Under the pieces are notes generated by a model. That model ran no database searches, was not told where the DNA came from, and saw only the letters and a list, made by a program, of their open reading frames with translations. Below are positions 52,088-62,576 of a stretch of 64,000 nucleotides of DNA, piece after piece (positions within the stretch are counted from its first letter, which is position 1; each line of letters starts with the position of its first letter). Source of the DNA: CAVVMA01 sp963830715 (lineage in GTDB: Bacteria > Desulfobacterota > Binatia > Binatales > Binataceae); assembly GCA_963830715.1 (NCBI GenBank), contig CAWHNS010000020.1, positions 423,488 through 487,487 on the forward strand, given 5' to 3'. The translations under genes were made by a program, and so were the position numbers.

Positions 52088-52803
52088 ATCGACCTGCGCG
52101 ATCGACTCGCGATCCTGATCCCGACGCGATCGCTATCGAAGCGCGCAAGCTAATCGGGCGCGCGCTGCGGCGGCTCGACTTCGTACCGCCTCCCCGTTTC
52201 CTCGATCGCATCCAGAGGCTCTCCGCGATGCTCGCGCTTTGGGGCGAGCGGACGAATCTCACGGCGCGTCCCGGCGATCCCGGTGAGATCGCTTTCCACG
52301 TCGTCGACAGCCTGATGCCGCTTGTGATCGGGGAGCATCGCGGTAACGCCGCAATACCTGGGATCTTTTCGGATGCCAGCCGAATTCTCGATCTCGGCAG
52401 CGGCGCGGGTTTCCCCGGACTCGTTCTCGCCGCTGCTTGCGATGCGACATTCACGCTGTGCGAGTCGCGGCGCAAGCGCGCCAGTTTCCTTCAGGTCGCG
52501 ATCGCAGAGATGGGTATCCGGAATGTCAGTGTCGAATCGATGCGGGTGCGTCCGGAGAGCTTCCGGCCCGAGTTCGATGTGGTGACCGCCCGCGCGGTCG
52601 GTGACTTGCCCCAGCTCTATCGGATATGCGCAGCGGCGCTGCGTCGCGATGGAGTCGCGCTGCTATACACCGCCCCCGCGCAACGCCTTGAACCTGAGAT
52701 GGCGGAGGCCGCGGGGTTGGCCAGCCGCTCGATACTGGAGTACGAGCTCGATCGCGATGGTGAGCGCGTCAGGCGCGCACTCGTGCTGTGGCGAAAAACG
52801 TAG
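52081..52803 (+). CDS. rsmG: 16S rRNA (guanine527-N7)-methyltransferase RsmG
   Basis: Methylates G527 of 16S rRNA. The 240-residue protein has the N-terminal FLDRIQRLSAMLALWGERTNLTA and HVVDSLMPL pattern, SAM-binding DLGSGAGFPGLVLA, and the VTARAVGDLPQLY motif. The GTG start at 52081 lies in parS site 2 and is the furthest upstream choice; a start a little further in is possible because the first 20 residues are not conserved. Between mnmG and parA as usual. Confidence 0.9.
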   Translation: MKHRPARSTRDPDPDAIAIEARKLIGRALRRLDFVPPPRFLDRIQRLSAMLALWGERTNLTARPGDPGEIAFHVVDSLMPLVIGEHRGNAAIPGIFSDASRILDLGSGAGFPGLVLAAACDATFTLCESRRKRASFLQVAIAEMGIRNVSVESMRVRPESFRPEFDVVTARAVGDLPQLYRICAAALRRDGVALLYTAPAQRLEPEMAEAAGLASRSILEYELDRDGERVRRALVLWRKT

Positions 52804-52944
52804 AGCACTGCTCGCGGAAAAAAGCTCGCCGAATCATGCGCTTGCGGAGATCCGCCCGCGCCGCTTTGATTTTCCGATCCGCCGGTAGTAAATAACATCC
52901 CAAAGACAGTTTCACGTCTGCGCGAAGGCAAGGAGCGGTGCGGT

Positions 52945-53721
52945 GTGGGGCGGGTGATCGCAATAGCCAATCAAAAGGGCGGAGTCGGCAAGACCACCAC
53001 CGCGATCAACCTCGCGGTCGCGATAGCCTCCTCCGGCTCGCGCGTGCTTCTGATCGATGTAGACCCGCAGGGCAACGCCACCTCCGGCCTGATGACGAGC
53101 CTGGAACTGGCTGCCTCGCGAGGCTCCAGGAAGACCGTCTACGAGGCTCTGATCGGGCAGATCGATCTGATTGAGACAATAAGGGCAGTCCGATCGACGC
53201 TGTTCATCTCCCCATCCGGTCCCGACTTGGTCGGCGCGGAGATAGAATTGGCCACTATCGAAGGCCGCGAGCGGCGGCTGAAGGAGCTTCTGAGACAGGT
53301 CGATCTACAATATAACATCGTTCTACTTGATACGCCGCCGTCTCTCGGTCTGCTTACTCTGAACGCGCTAGTCGCCGCCGACTCGGTGCTGATTCCGATG
53401 CAATGCGAATACTACGCGCTGGAGGGACTTAGCTCGCTGAGCGCGACGATCAGTCGGGTCAGGGCGAACCTCAACCCGGGCCTCGAAATCGAGGGGCTGC
53501 TGCTCACGATGTTCGACGCGCGCAACCGCCTGAGTCACGAAGTCGCCCGCGAGGTGCGCGAGCACTATCCGGGCAAGGTTTTCCAGAGCGTGATTCCGCG
53601 CAATGTGCGTCTGTCCGAGAGTCCCAGCCACGGGCTGTCTGTGCTGGAGTACGAGGCGAAATCGAGCGGAGCGGAGAGCTATCGCCAGCTTGCCGCAGAG
53701 CTGCTGGCGTCTAATCGCTGA
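52945..53721 (+). CDS. parA: Chromosome partitioning ATPase ParA (Soj)
   Basis: A 258-residue deviant Walker-type ATPase that moves ParB-parS complexes over the nucleoid. The P-loop KGGVGKTTT, LIDVDPQGNATSG and LLDTPPSLGLLT are all present, as is the conserved end (YRQLAAELL). GTG start at 52945. A parS-like half site GTTTCACGT (52909-52917) lies just upstream. Confidence 0.95.
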   Translation: MGRVIAIANQKGGVGKTTTAINLAVAIASSGSRVLLIDVDPQGNATSGLMTSLELAASRGSRKTVYEALIGQIDLIETIRAVRSTLFISPSGPDLVGAEIELATIEGRERRLKELLRQVDLQYNIVLLDTPPSLGLLTLNALVAADSVLIPMQCEYYALEGLSSLSATISRVRANLNPGLEIEGLLLTMFDARNRLSHEVAREVREHYPGKVFQSVIPRNVRLSESPSHGLSVLEYEAKSSGAESYRQLAAELLASNR

Positions 53722-53749
53722 ATGAGAGCGGCAAAGTGAGGAGAGGCGG

Positions 53750-54664
53750 ATGATAAGAAGACCTTTGGGACGCGGACTCGATGCACTAATCGAAGATACC
53801 CGGCCGGAGCCGGAGGGCAACGGTGCGGCGGCGACGGCATCGATGATGATGATGTTGGCGGTGGATCGAATCGTGCCCGGACCATTTCAGCCGCGTCAGC
53901 GATTCGACTCGGATCGGCTCCAGGAGCTGACGCGCGCGATCCAGACTCAGGGCGTGATCGAGCCGCTGATCGTGCGGCGCGCGCCGGGCACGGACGGCGC
54001 ACGTTTCGAGCTGATCGCCGGCGAGCGGCGGCTTCGCGCGGCGCGCAACGCCTCGCTCGCCGAGGTGCCGGTGGTGGTCCGCGAGCTCGACGATCGCGCG
54101 GCGCTCGAAATGTCGCTGGTGGAAAACCTGGCGCGCGAGGACCTGAACGCGATCGAGGAGGCGCGCGCGTTCGTGCGGCTCGGTTCGGAATTCGGGCTGA
54201 GCCACGACGAAATCGCCTCGCGGATCGGCAAAAGCCGTCCCTACGTCAGCAATATCGTCCGGCTGATCGACCTTCCCGCGCCGATTATCGAGATGCTCGT
54301 CATCGGGCAGCTCACCGCCGGACAAGCGCGGCCGTTGCTCGCGATGCCTTCCGCCGACGATCAGATCGCGGCGGCCCGCGAAATTGCGCAAGGCAAAATT
54401 TCAGCGCGTGGCGCCGAGCAGATCGCGCGCTCCCGCCGGCATCCGAAGCGAAGCGCCATCGGCAACGGTGCCGCGCTCGACGCCAACCTGACGGCGCTCG
54501 AACAGGGCTTGCAGCGGTCGCTGATGCGCAAGGTTCGGATCATCCGCCGCCGCGGCCGCACGCCGGGCCGAATCGAAATCGAGTATTACGACGACGACGA
54601 TCTGACCGCGCTGGCGTCCAGACTCGGCGGCCACCCGCGGGTCGCCCCAGCGCCGGGACCGTAG
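53750..54664 (+). CDS. parB: Chromosome partitioning protein ParB
   Basis: A 304-residue CTP-dependent DNA clamp that binds the parS sites at 51961 and 52074. The N-terminal motif is RRPLGRGLDALIED, then the CTP-binding GERRLRAARNASLAEVPV and ENLAREDLNAIEEARAF segments. The DNA-binding helix-turn-helix is IASRIGKSRPYVSNIVRLIDLP, and the C-terminal dimerisation domain ends ...IEIEYYDDDDLTALASRL. It follows parA by 28 bases. Confidence 0.95.
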   Translation: MIRRPLGRGLDALIEDTRPEPEGNGAAATASMMMMLAVDRIVPGPFQPRQRFDSDRLQELTRAIQTQGVIEPLIVRRAPGTDGARFELIAGERRLRAARNASLAEVPVVVRELDDRAALEMSLVENLAREDLNAIEEARAFVRLGSEFGLSHDEIASRIGKSRPYVSNIVRLIDLPAPIIEMLVIGQLTAGQARPLLAMPSADDQIAAAREIAQGKISARGAEQIARSRRHPKRSAIGNGAALDANLTALEQGLQRSLMRKVRIIRRRGRTPGRIEIEYYDDDDLTALASRLGGHPRVAPAPGP

Positions 54665-54685
54665 CGGTACACCGGCCCGCGGGCG

Positions 54686-55237
54686 CTAGCGAATCAAGGC
54701 ATTCGAGGGCAGGCTGGGATCCAGCACCTTGCGGGCGGTTTCGACGCCGGCGATGGGGAGATCGGTCGGCTTGAGAAGTCCCAGCTGGACCAGGACGGAC
54801 GCCTGATCCCAATAGATGTGTTCATGAGCCAGCTTCCCCTTGCGGAAGTGAACTATCGCCACCAGAGGAATTTCCACGCGCTTGCCGGTCGGTGGCACGC
54901 CCGGCAGCATCCACTCCATCTTCATCGTGTGGGTGAAGCGGAAGATCATCTCATCGACCAGCCGGTCGGCGCCGATGGTACGTGATACCGGAACGATTTC
55001 GGTGTCAGGCGGCATTTGCGGAATGAAGAGCCGCGCGTAGAATGCGCGCAGTGCCTCGCGCCCCACGCCGCCGGTCATCACCGGCACATGGTTGACGTAG
55101 GCGTCAGGCGCCATGGTGTCGAGCGTCGCGACCGTATCCCGAGTCACGAACTCATCGCGGACGTGCGCTTCCCAAAGGTCGTTGAGTCGCTGCTGCTCGG
55201 GTGTAACCTTGGCGGTCGCTGCCGCGTTGTCTGCCAT
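54686..55237 (-). CDS. SnoaL-like/NTF2-fold protein
   Basis: A 183-residue protein of the cone-shaped NTF2/SnoaL-like superfamily: an N-terminal helix (EQQRLNDLWEAHVRDEF), YVNHVPVMTGGVGREALRAFY, then FRFTHTMKMEWMLPG and FRKGKLAHEHIYWDQASVL. These folds host polyketide cyclases and ester cyclases as well as binding proteins; the catalytic identity is unknown. The ATG at 55237 excludes an upstream open stretch. Convergent with parB. Confidence 0.68.
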   Translation of the reverse strand: MADNAAATAKVTPEQQRLNDLWEAHVRDEFVTRDTVATLDTMAPDAYVNHVPVMTGGVGREALRAFYARLFIPQMPPDTEIVPVSRTIGADRLVDEMIFRFTHTMKMEWMLPGVPPTGKRVEIPLVAIVHFRKGKLAHEHIYWDQASVLVQLGLLKPTDLPIAGVETARKVLDPSLPSNALIR

Positions 55238-55531
55238 ATCGGGATGCCCCCTTTTCCAGTCGAATCTGGCTCTCCCAAACGCTACGCCGATCAGTCGTGG
55301 CTGGGCAACTGCATATTGCATCACGCCCGTCACAAACCGCGCGCCTGCCGACGTAGACCGATTCACGATCGCCGCGTCGGGATCGCTGCATGCAGGGCCG
55401 TCATTGCATCGCCGGATGCGCAATCGTGCCGCATTCTCGATGCGTTTACTGATGGCATCGCCGTTGCGTAAGACCGCGATCATCGCGAGCCGGTTCGTCC
55501 AGAATCGGTTCCTCTAAGGTCAGGAATCAAA

Positions 55532-57123
55532 ATGAAAGCCGTGGCCGAACCCCCGTCGGACATAGGTGGAACGGGAGAGGCGATTGCGATGCGTAAAAGC
55601 TCGCTGGCGTCTGGCCCCGCCATTGTCGCATGTATCGGCGCTCTTGAGTTCGCTCTGCATCTGCCCAATCCCGGCGGCTACGGTTTTTTCATTGACGAAC
55701 TCTACTTCATGGCTTGCGGCGAGCATCTGAGCTTCGGCTACGTCGATATGCCGCCGCTCACCGCGCTGCCAGGCATGGGCGGCACGCGGACTGTTTGGCG
55801 ACTCACTGCTGGCTATTCGGCTCCTGCCGGCGCTCGCTTCCGCCGGATTGGTTCTTCTCACAGGCGCGTTCGTGCGCCAACTCGGGGGTGGACGATTTGC
55901 GCAGGCCCTTGCTGCTCTGGCCGTTCTGTTGGCGCCTTTCTACCTGGCCTTCGGCAGTTATCTGTCGATGAACTCAGTCGAACCGCTGCTGTGGACGGGT
56001 TGCGCCCTGATATTGGTCCGCATGATCAAGACAGGCGACACCAGGCTCTGGCTGTGGTTCGGACTACTGGCCGGAGTCGGTCTGGAAAACAAGCACACGA
56101 TGTTGATATTCGGGGTTGCCCTGGTCGCCGGCCTTGCGATGACAGCCGGGCGCCGACTGATGGCGAATCGATGGTTCCTGCTCGGCGGCCTGGTGGCGCT
56201 GCTGATCTTCCTGCCGAATCTTATTTGGGTTGTTCAGCATCATTTCCCGCACCTGGAGATGCTCGCCAACATCAAGCGCAACGGGCGCAATGTTGCTCTT
56301 CAGCCCGCTGGGGTTCTTCGGCCAGCAAGTCCTCGGCATGCAGCCAGTGGCGCTTCCAATCTGGATTTGCGGTCTCTGGTTTTTCCTCGTCAGCACTCAG
56401 GGCAGAGCCTATCGCGCCCTTGGATGGGCATACTTGATAACGCTTGCAATCCTGATCCTGACCGGCGGGAGGTTCTACTACCTGGCGCCCGCCTATCCGA
56501 TGCTGCTGGCTGGCGGAGCCGTCGCGATTGAACGTTGGCTCGCCTCGCCGGGATGGCGTTGGGTGCGCCCTGCATACCTCAGCCTGCTCGCAGTGACCGG
56601 TGGTTTGACTGCGCTGATCATGCTGCCCCTGCTGCCACCCGAAACGTACGTTCGCTATACGCACTTCATTGGCATCTCGCAGCCGAAGTTCGAACATCGC
56701 CAGGCAAGCGAATTGCCGCAGTTACTTGCCGACCGCTTTGGATGGCCCGAAATGGCTGCGGCCGTAGCGAAGATCTACAACAGCCTGCCCGCCGACGAAC
56801 GAGCGCAGACGGCCATTTTCGGGCAGAACTACGGCGAGGCGGGAGCAATCGACTTTTATGGGCCCGAGCTCGGTCTGCCCAAGGCGATCAGCGGCCATGC
56901 CAACTACTGGTACTGGGGTCCGCGCGAGTATACGGGTGAGAGCATGATCGTGCTGGGGGAGACGCGCGAGCGCCTCGAGCAATACTTCTCCAAAGTGGAA
57001 GCGAAGGGGGCCCTCGGCAACCCATATGCGATGGCTTCGGAGCATTTTACGATCTACCTTTGCCGCGAGCCGAAGGGTTGGAGCCTCGCTCAGCGCTGGC
57101 CGGAGTTGAAGAACTGGGACTGA
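55532..57123 (+). pseudogene. GT39-type membrane glycosyltransferase, broken by frameshifts
   Basis: One GT-C glycosyltransferase in three pieces. Frame 1 covers 55532 to about 55770 (FIDELYFMACGEHLSFGYVDMPPLTA), frame 2 about 55775-56285 (FGSYLSMNSVEPLLW, GLENKHTMLIFG), frame 3 about 56290-57123 (GFFGQQVLGMQPV through the C-terminus). All expected parts of a protein of about 530 residues are present, so single-base errors near 55770 and 56285 are likely. It lies just outside or at the edge of the inverted duplication whose second arm reaches into this gene. Sugar and acceptor are unknown. Confidence 0.68.
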
Positions 57124-57208
57124 CCACGAAGCGGGCGCCCGCGAGCAGACTCGACTCGACCGTGCAAAGCTGGAAACCTTGCCAACAATTGGAGGCGCGC
57201 CGAAACTT

Positions 57209-58423
57209 ATGAACCAGGCATCAGGCGAATTCTATTTCAATCCGTGGGATCCGGAATTTCGGGCGAATCCCTATCCGCACTACAAGCAACTGCTCTGCGG
57301 CTCGCCGCGAAAGGTCGAGATGTTTTTCCCGATCACGCTGATCGCGCGATACGCCGACGCGGTCGCGGTTCTGCGCGACCACCAGCGCTTTTCGAGCATC
57401 CAGCCCGAGCCGATCGAGATTGTGACTCAGGATCCCACCGATCCGTTCCTGCACGCGCAGACCATGCTCTTCTCCGACCCGCCGACCCATTCGCGGCTGC
57501 GCCGCCTGGTCAGCCGCGACTTCACGCCGAAACGGATCCGCGAACTCGAGCCGCGCATCAGCGAAATCACCAACCGGCTGCTGGACAAGGTCGAGGCGAA
57601 GGGCGAGTTCGACCTGATGGCGGACCTCGCGATTCCGCTGCCGGTGACTGTGATCGCGGAGATGCTCGGGGTTCCGCCCGAGAAACACGAGATCTTCAAG
57701 TACTGGTCGGACACCATAATCGCGGGCGATAACAACCTGCCCGGCACGCCGCAGCCGCCCGAATTCTTCAAGGCCCGCCACGGGCTCGCGGATTACTTCA
57801 AAGAGGAGATCGAGAAGCGTCGGCGCCGGCCCGGACCTGACCTGGTGAGCGCGCTGGTCGCGCAGCATCAAGCCGAAACATTGAGCGAGCAGGAGTTGAT
57901 GGGCTTCGTCGTCCTTCTGCTCTTGGCGGGCAATGAGACTACGACCAACCTGATCGGCAACGGGATGCTGGCGCTCGGGCGCAATCCCGATCAGCTCGCG
58001 GCGCTTCGCGGTGAAAACGGCCGGACGCGGATGCCGCGCGCGATCGAGGAGATGCTGCGCTACGACGGTCCGGTTCAATCCACCGTCCGTTACCCGAAAG
58101 AGCCCGTCGAGCTTGGCGGGACGACCGTCGAACCGGGTTCGGCCGCGTTCATTTTGCTGGCCGCCGCCAATCGCGATCCGGCGCAGTTCACGAATCCCGA
58201 CAGCTTTGACATCACGCGCGATCCCAACGACCATCTCGCTTTCGGCGACGGAATCCACTTCTGCATCGGGGCGCCGCTGGCGCGGCTGGAGGGCGCGATC
58301 GCAATCGGCTCCGCGCTCGACCGCTTCCCGCGACTGCGGCTGGCCGATCCGGAAGCCTGCGTGAGTTACAAGGGATCGTTCTTCCTGCGCGGCTTGAGTT
58401 CGCTGAAGATGGCGATCGATTAA
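57209..58423 (+). CDS. Cytochrome P450
   Basis: A 404-residue bacterial class I-type P450 monooxygenase. The oxygen-binding I-helix is LLLAGNETTTNL, ExxR is in EEMLRYDGP, and the haem-cysteine loop is FGDGIHFCIGAPLARLEG. There is no membrane anchor, so it is soluble and needs a ferredoxin/reductase pair; the ferredoxin at 38.9 kb is not adjacent. ATG 57209 starts the family-like N-terminus (FYFNPWDPEFRANPYPHY), with GGAGG about 14 bases earlier. An MFS transporter follows. The substrate is unknown. Confidence 0.9.
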   Translation: MNQASGEFYFNPWDPEFRANPYPHYKQLLCGSPRKVEMFFPITLIARYADAVAVLRDHQRFSSIQPEPIEIVTQDPTDPFLHAQTMLFSDPPTHSRLRRLVSRDFTPKRIRELEPRISEITNRLLDKVEAKGEFDLMADLAIPLPVTVIAEMLGVPPEKHEIFKYWSDTIIAGDNNLPGTPQPPEFFKARHGLADYFKEEIEKRRRRPGPDLVSALVAQHQAETLSEQELMGFVVLLLLAGNETTTNLIGNGMLALGRNPDQLAALRGENGRTRMPRAIEEMLRYDGPVQSTVRYPKEPVELGGTTVEPGSAAFILLAAANRDPAQFTNPDSFDITRDPNDHLAFGDGIHFCIGAPLARLEGAIAIGSALDRFPRLRLADPEACVSYKGSFFLRGLSSLKMAID

Positions 58424-58594
58424 GCGGATGGACGCGAAAGAAGTGGTCTCGCTCGGGTCCGGAAAAGACGCCGCCGTAAGCGCTGTCGCGCCTACCGGCC
58501 TCAGCCCGACGACGAGGTTTATTCTTCGGCCGGGCTGAGGCACGGTCTCCGGCTCTTCGGCAAGCTTCCGCCGTTTACCCGCCGCCAGTGGCGC

Positions 58595-59809
58595 GTGTTC
58601 GGAATCGCCGCTACGGCCGGATTTTTCAACAACTACGATTTCGCTCTCCTGAGCCTCGCGCTCAAGCAAATCCAGCGCGGACTCGGTGTGGCCGAAAAGA
58701 ACCTGGGCTGGATGCTCTCGACGATCCGCCTGGGCCATATCCTGTCGCTCTTGATAACGCCGTGGGCGGATGTGTTCGGGCGGCGCCGGCTGCTGCTCTA
58801 CACGGTCTTCGGTTACACGCTGTTCACCGGGCTGAGCGCGATCGCGCCCAGCGCCCTGACGTTCGCCACCTTCCAGTTGCTGGCGCGCGCATTCGCGGGC
58901 GCCGAAGGCACGGTCGCGCTGGTTATCTTGACCGAGGAAGTGGACGCGGGCGTGCGCGGATGGGCCGTCGGATATCTGGGAGCGCTCAGCGCGAGCGGAT
59001 ATGGGCTGGCGGCCGGCGTCTTCGGATTCATCAACGTCATTCCGTTCGGATGGCGCGGGCTGTACGCGCTCGCGCTGATCCCGCTCGCCGCGATCATCCC
59101 GCTCCGGCGCGCGCTGCCGGAGAGCCATCGCTTCGAGGTTGAGAAGCTTGCCGGAGTGCGCCCCACCAATATCCTGCAACCGCTCGCCTCGCTGTTCCGC
59201 TCGTATCCGGGGCGGCTCTCGATGCTGGTCGGAACATCATTCTTCGGCAACATGGGCGCCAACTCCGCCGGCGCCTTCCTGCCCAAGTATCTCCAGGAGG
59301 CGCATCATTGGTCGCCCGGTTATATCTCGATATTGTTCATTTTCGGAGGCGCACTGGGCATCCTGGGCAATATCGTCTCGGGGCGGCTGAGCGACAACTT
59401 CGGCCGCCGCAGGATGGGCAGTTTGTTCATGATGATGGCGTCGCTCTTCGCCCTGTGGATGTACACCACCCGCAGCAACACCGTGATTGCCGCCTGGATC
59501 CTCGAGTTGTTCTTCGATACCGCTTCCGGCACGATTATGGCGGCCTACAGCGCCGAGTTGTTCCCGACCTCGTTTCGCTCGACCGCCGGCAGCGCGTTGG
59601 CGGTGGCAGGCACGACCGGCGGCGCAGTCGGCTTGATGCTCGAAGGCATGCTCTACCGGATCACCGGATCGCACTGGACGGCGATTCGTTACCTGCTCGG
59701 ATTCTGGATGGTCTCGCCGGTGATAATTTTCACCTTCTTCCCGGAAACCGCAGGCCGCGAGCTCGAAGAGATCTCCCCCGAAGCCGCGATCGCCTCCGCG
59801 CCCGGTTGA
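58595..59809 (+). CDS. MFS transporter, sugar/metabolite-porter type
   Basis: A 404-residue (at least) major facilitator with about 11-12 hydrophobic segments and the signature loops ADVFGRRRLLLYT and RLSDNFGRRRMGS, plus PESHRFE between halves. The substrate is unknown. The true start is probably upstream: LRLFGKLPPFTRRQWRV precedes GTG 58595 in frame, and a short ORF beginning MDAKEVVSLGSGKD (58428) lies in another frame, as if one base were wrong near 58490. It follows the P450 and may export or import its substrate or product. Confidence 0.78.
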   Translation: MFGIAATAGFFNNYDFALLSLALKQIQRGLGVAEKNLGWMLSTIRLGHILSLLITPWADVFGRRRLLLYTVFGYTLFTGLSAIAPSALTFATFQLLARAFAGAEGTVALVILTEEVDAGVRGWAVGYLGALSASGYGLAAGVFGFINVIPFGWRGLYALALIPLAAIIPLRRALPESHRFEVEKLAGVRPTNILQPLASLFRSYPGRLSMLVGTSFFGNMGANSAGAFLPKYLQEAHHWSPGYISILFIFGGALGILGNIVSGRLSDNFGRRRMGSLFMMMASLFALWMYTTRSNTVIAAWILELFFDTASGTIMAAYSAELFPTSFRSTAGSALAVAGTTGGAVGLMLEGMLYRITGSHWTAIRYLLGFWMVSPVIIFTFFPETAGRELEEISPEAAIASAPG

Positions 59810-59837
59810 CGAAGCCATCGGGCTCGCGAAGTAATCA

Positions 59838-60545
59838 TCAGCCGAGGAGCGACAGTTGCTCCAACGAGTTCCTTCCCGGAAGCCCGAGTACCTCCGCAAT
59901 CTCGCTGGCGGGTACACGAGCCAGCTCCTTAGGCTCCAACTTGTGAAGACCTCCACCGTAGACCCGCCCCTCTTCCAGCAAGAGACCCGGCTCGAGGCGG
60001 TTGAGCAGCGACCAGATTTCATCGGCCAACTCGGGGCGTGAATGCAAGGCGGAAGATAATGCCTCTTTCGGGTACATCAGTAGATATACATTCGCCGCCG
60101 TGGCGTTGAACGATTTCGAATAAAGCGGAAAGGCGATCTCGAGCTGGCGTGGCTGCGTCCCATATACGTAGAGATGAAGGGTGCGGGCGGCCGATCTTCC
60201 TGCGCATACCACGGGCTTCGATGACGGCACAGGTACCGTGCGTCCAGGCCGCGAGTCTTGCCTTCTTCAAAGTAGAGCAGAAGGGCCGGATAAGATTGGC
60301 GGACTTGCTCCTCGGAGAGTCGGCAGTCCAACAGAAAGAGCTTCGGATCCGTTATGGGGTTGCCCTCCGGGTCTGCCATAACCTCGTCGCCGAGAATATG
60401 GCGTGGACCTGGCAGAATGGGCCTTAGAAACCGTTTCGGCAACCTAAGTTCACGGACTCGTTCGGCGGACAGGATGAAGTATGAATTGTCTCCGGTGGCG
60501 AGGCCCCGTTTGATCGAAAAGAAGTCTCCCAGCACGTACCCCGAC
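59838..60545 (-). pseudogene. 3' part of a restriction-type DNA adenine methylase (specificity region), truncated
   Basis: The C-terminal target-recognition part of an Eco57I/class I N6-adenine methylase-like protein. Recognisable parts are GDFFSIKRGLATGDNSYFIL, LSEEQVRQSYPALLLYFEEG and LCRHRSPWYAQEDRPPAPF; then, after a one-base frameshift near 60105, TAANVYLLMYPKEAL to the end. The N-terminal methylase domain with the NPPY motif is missing because the sequence folds back at about 60560. It is therefore a contig-end fragment of a defence or modification gene. Confidence 0.7.
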
Positions 60546-60575
60546 CCGGTTCGCTGCTCTTGAGAGGGAAACCGT

Positions 60576-61246
60576 GTCGGGGTACGTGCTGGGAGACTTC
60601 TTTTCAATCAAACGGGGCCTCGCCACCGGACATTAATCTCATCCTGTCCGCCGAACGAGTCCGTGAACTTAGGTTGCCGAAACGGTTTCTAAGGCCGTTC
60701 TGCCAGGTCCACGCCATATTCTCGGCGACGAGGTTATGGCAGACCCGGAGGCGGAAAATCCGAAGCTCTTTCTGTTGGACTGCCGATTCTCCAAAGAGGG
60801 CGGAATTCCGCCGATCTTATCCGGCCCTTCTGCTCTACTTTGAAGAAGGCAAGACTCACAGAGACGGTACCTGTGCCGTCATCGAAGCCCGTGGTATGCG
60901 CAGGGAAATCGGCCGCCCGCACCCTTCATCTCTACGTATATGGGACGCAGCCACGCCAGTCCGATGGTTTCCACTTTTGTTGGAAGTCGTTCAAAACGCC
61001 ACGGCGGCGAATGTATATCTACTGATGTACCCGAAAGAGGCATTATCTTCCGCCTTGCATTCAGCCCCCGAGTTGGCCGATGAAATCTGGTCGCTGCTCA
61101 ACCGCCTCGAGCCGGGTCTCTTGCTGGAAGAGGGGCGGGTCTACGGTGGAGGTCTTCACAAGTTGGAGCCTAAGGAGGTCGGCTCGTGTTACCGCCGCGA
61201 TTGCGGAGGTACTCGGGCTTCCGGGAACCTGTCGCTCCTCGGCTGA
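60576..61246 (+). pseudogene. Degraded mirror copy of the DNA methylase 3' part
   Basis: Mirror of 59838-60545. Still readable are VLGDFFSIKRG-like codons, RSYPALLLYFEEGKT and TAANVYLLMYPKEALSSALHS to a C-terminal NLSLLG, with several frame breaks. Not an independent gene if the foldback interpretation is right. Confidence 0.75.
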
Positions 61247-61274
61247 TGATTACTTCGCGAGCCCGATGGCTTCG

Positions 61275-62560
61275 TCAACCGGGCGCGGAGGCGATCGCGG
61301 CTTCGGGGAGATCCTGGAAACCGCCGCCTGCGGTTTCCGGGAAGAAGGTGAAAATTATCACCGGCGAGAGACCATCCAGAATCCGAGCAGGTAACGAATC
61401 GCGGTCCAGTGCAATCCGGTAATCCGGTAGAGCATGCCTTCGAGCATCAAGCCGACTGCGCCGCCGGTCGTGCCTGCCACCGCCAACGCGCTGCCGGCGG
61501 TCGAGCGAAACGAGGTCGGGAATATCGGCGCTGTCCACCGCGTGACCCGGAAGCGGTATCGAAGAACGACTCGAGATCCAGCGGCAATCGCGTGTTGCTG
61601 CGGGTGGTGTACATCCACAGGGCCGCGACGCCATCATCATGAACGAACTGCCTCATCCTGCGGCGGCCGAAGTTGTCGCTCAGCCGCCCGAGACGATATT
61701 GCCAGGAGATCATGCGCCTCCGAAGATGAACAATATCGATGATATAACCGGGCGACCAATAATGCGCCTCCTGGAATGCTTGGCGGGAAAAGCCGAGTTG
61801 CGCGCCTATACCCAAAGAGGTGACTGTCCAACCCGCCGTAAGGGACACCCGGTCAACAAACTCGGCGCGAACGGATTTTCCAGGATCTGGTGGGGCGCGC
61901 TCCGGCAAAAACATTCTCAACCTCGATGGCTCTCCGGCAGCGCGCGCCGGAGCGGTAAATAGCGGCGAGCGGGAATAGCGCCGACGCGTACAGCCCGCGC
62001 CATGCGAACGGAATGACGTTGATGAATCCGAAGACACCGGCCACAGCCCACTCGCGCTGAGCGCTCCAGATATCCGACGGCCCATCCGCGCACGCCCCGC
62101 GTCCCACCTTCCTGGGTCAAGATAACCAGGCGCAACCGTGCCTTCGGCGCCCGCGAATGCGGCGGGCCAGCAACTGGAAGGTGGCACTGGGCGCGATCGC
62201 ACTCAGCCCGGTGAACAGCGTGTAACCGAAGACGGTGTAGAGCGGCAGGCCCGGCGCCGCCCGAACACATCCACCACGGCGTTATCAGCGACAGGATATG
62301 GCCGGGCAAAATGCGTCGAGAGCATCCGGGCCAGGTTCTTTTTCGGCCACACCGAGTCCGCGCTGGATTTGCTTGAGCGCGAGGCTCAGGAGAAATAGTA
62401 GTTGTTGAAAAATCCGGCATAGCGCGCCCGCACTGGCGGCGGGTAAACGGCGGAAGCTTGCCGAGCCGGAGACCGTGCCTCAGCCCGGCCGAAGAATAAA
62501 CCTCGTCGTCGGGACTGCGAGAGGCAGCATCTTTTCCGGACCCGAGCGAGACCACTTCTT
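61275..62560 (-). pseudogene. Degraded mirror copy of the MFS transporter
   Basis: Reverse-complement copy of the MFS gene in many short frames, for example GSALAVAGTTGGAVGLMLEG (61358-61640) and DEVYSSAGLRHGLRLGKLPP near 62500. At least a dozen small deletions separate it from the left-arm copy. Confidence 0.75.
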
Positions 62561-62576
62561 TCGCGTCCGTCCGCTT

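Larger units (their letters stand above)
56890..60545. repeat. Left arm of a large inverted duplication
   Basis: This stretch (end of the glycosyltransferase, the P450, MFS and methylase genes) reappears reverse-complemented at 60576-64000. The arms are joined by about 30 bases. Genes are mostly intact in this arm, so it is taken as the better sequence. Confidence 0.9.

Noticed and set aside
52909..52917. Third parS site before parA
   Set aside because: Only the half GTTTCACGT is present; the other half does not match, so it is noted only as a degenerate half site.
57221..59179. Open frame of 652 codons antisense to the P450 and MFS genes
   Set aside because: Spans two well-supported genes on the opposite strand; composition of an antisense shadow.
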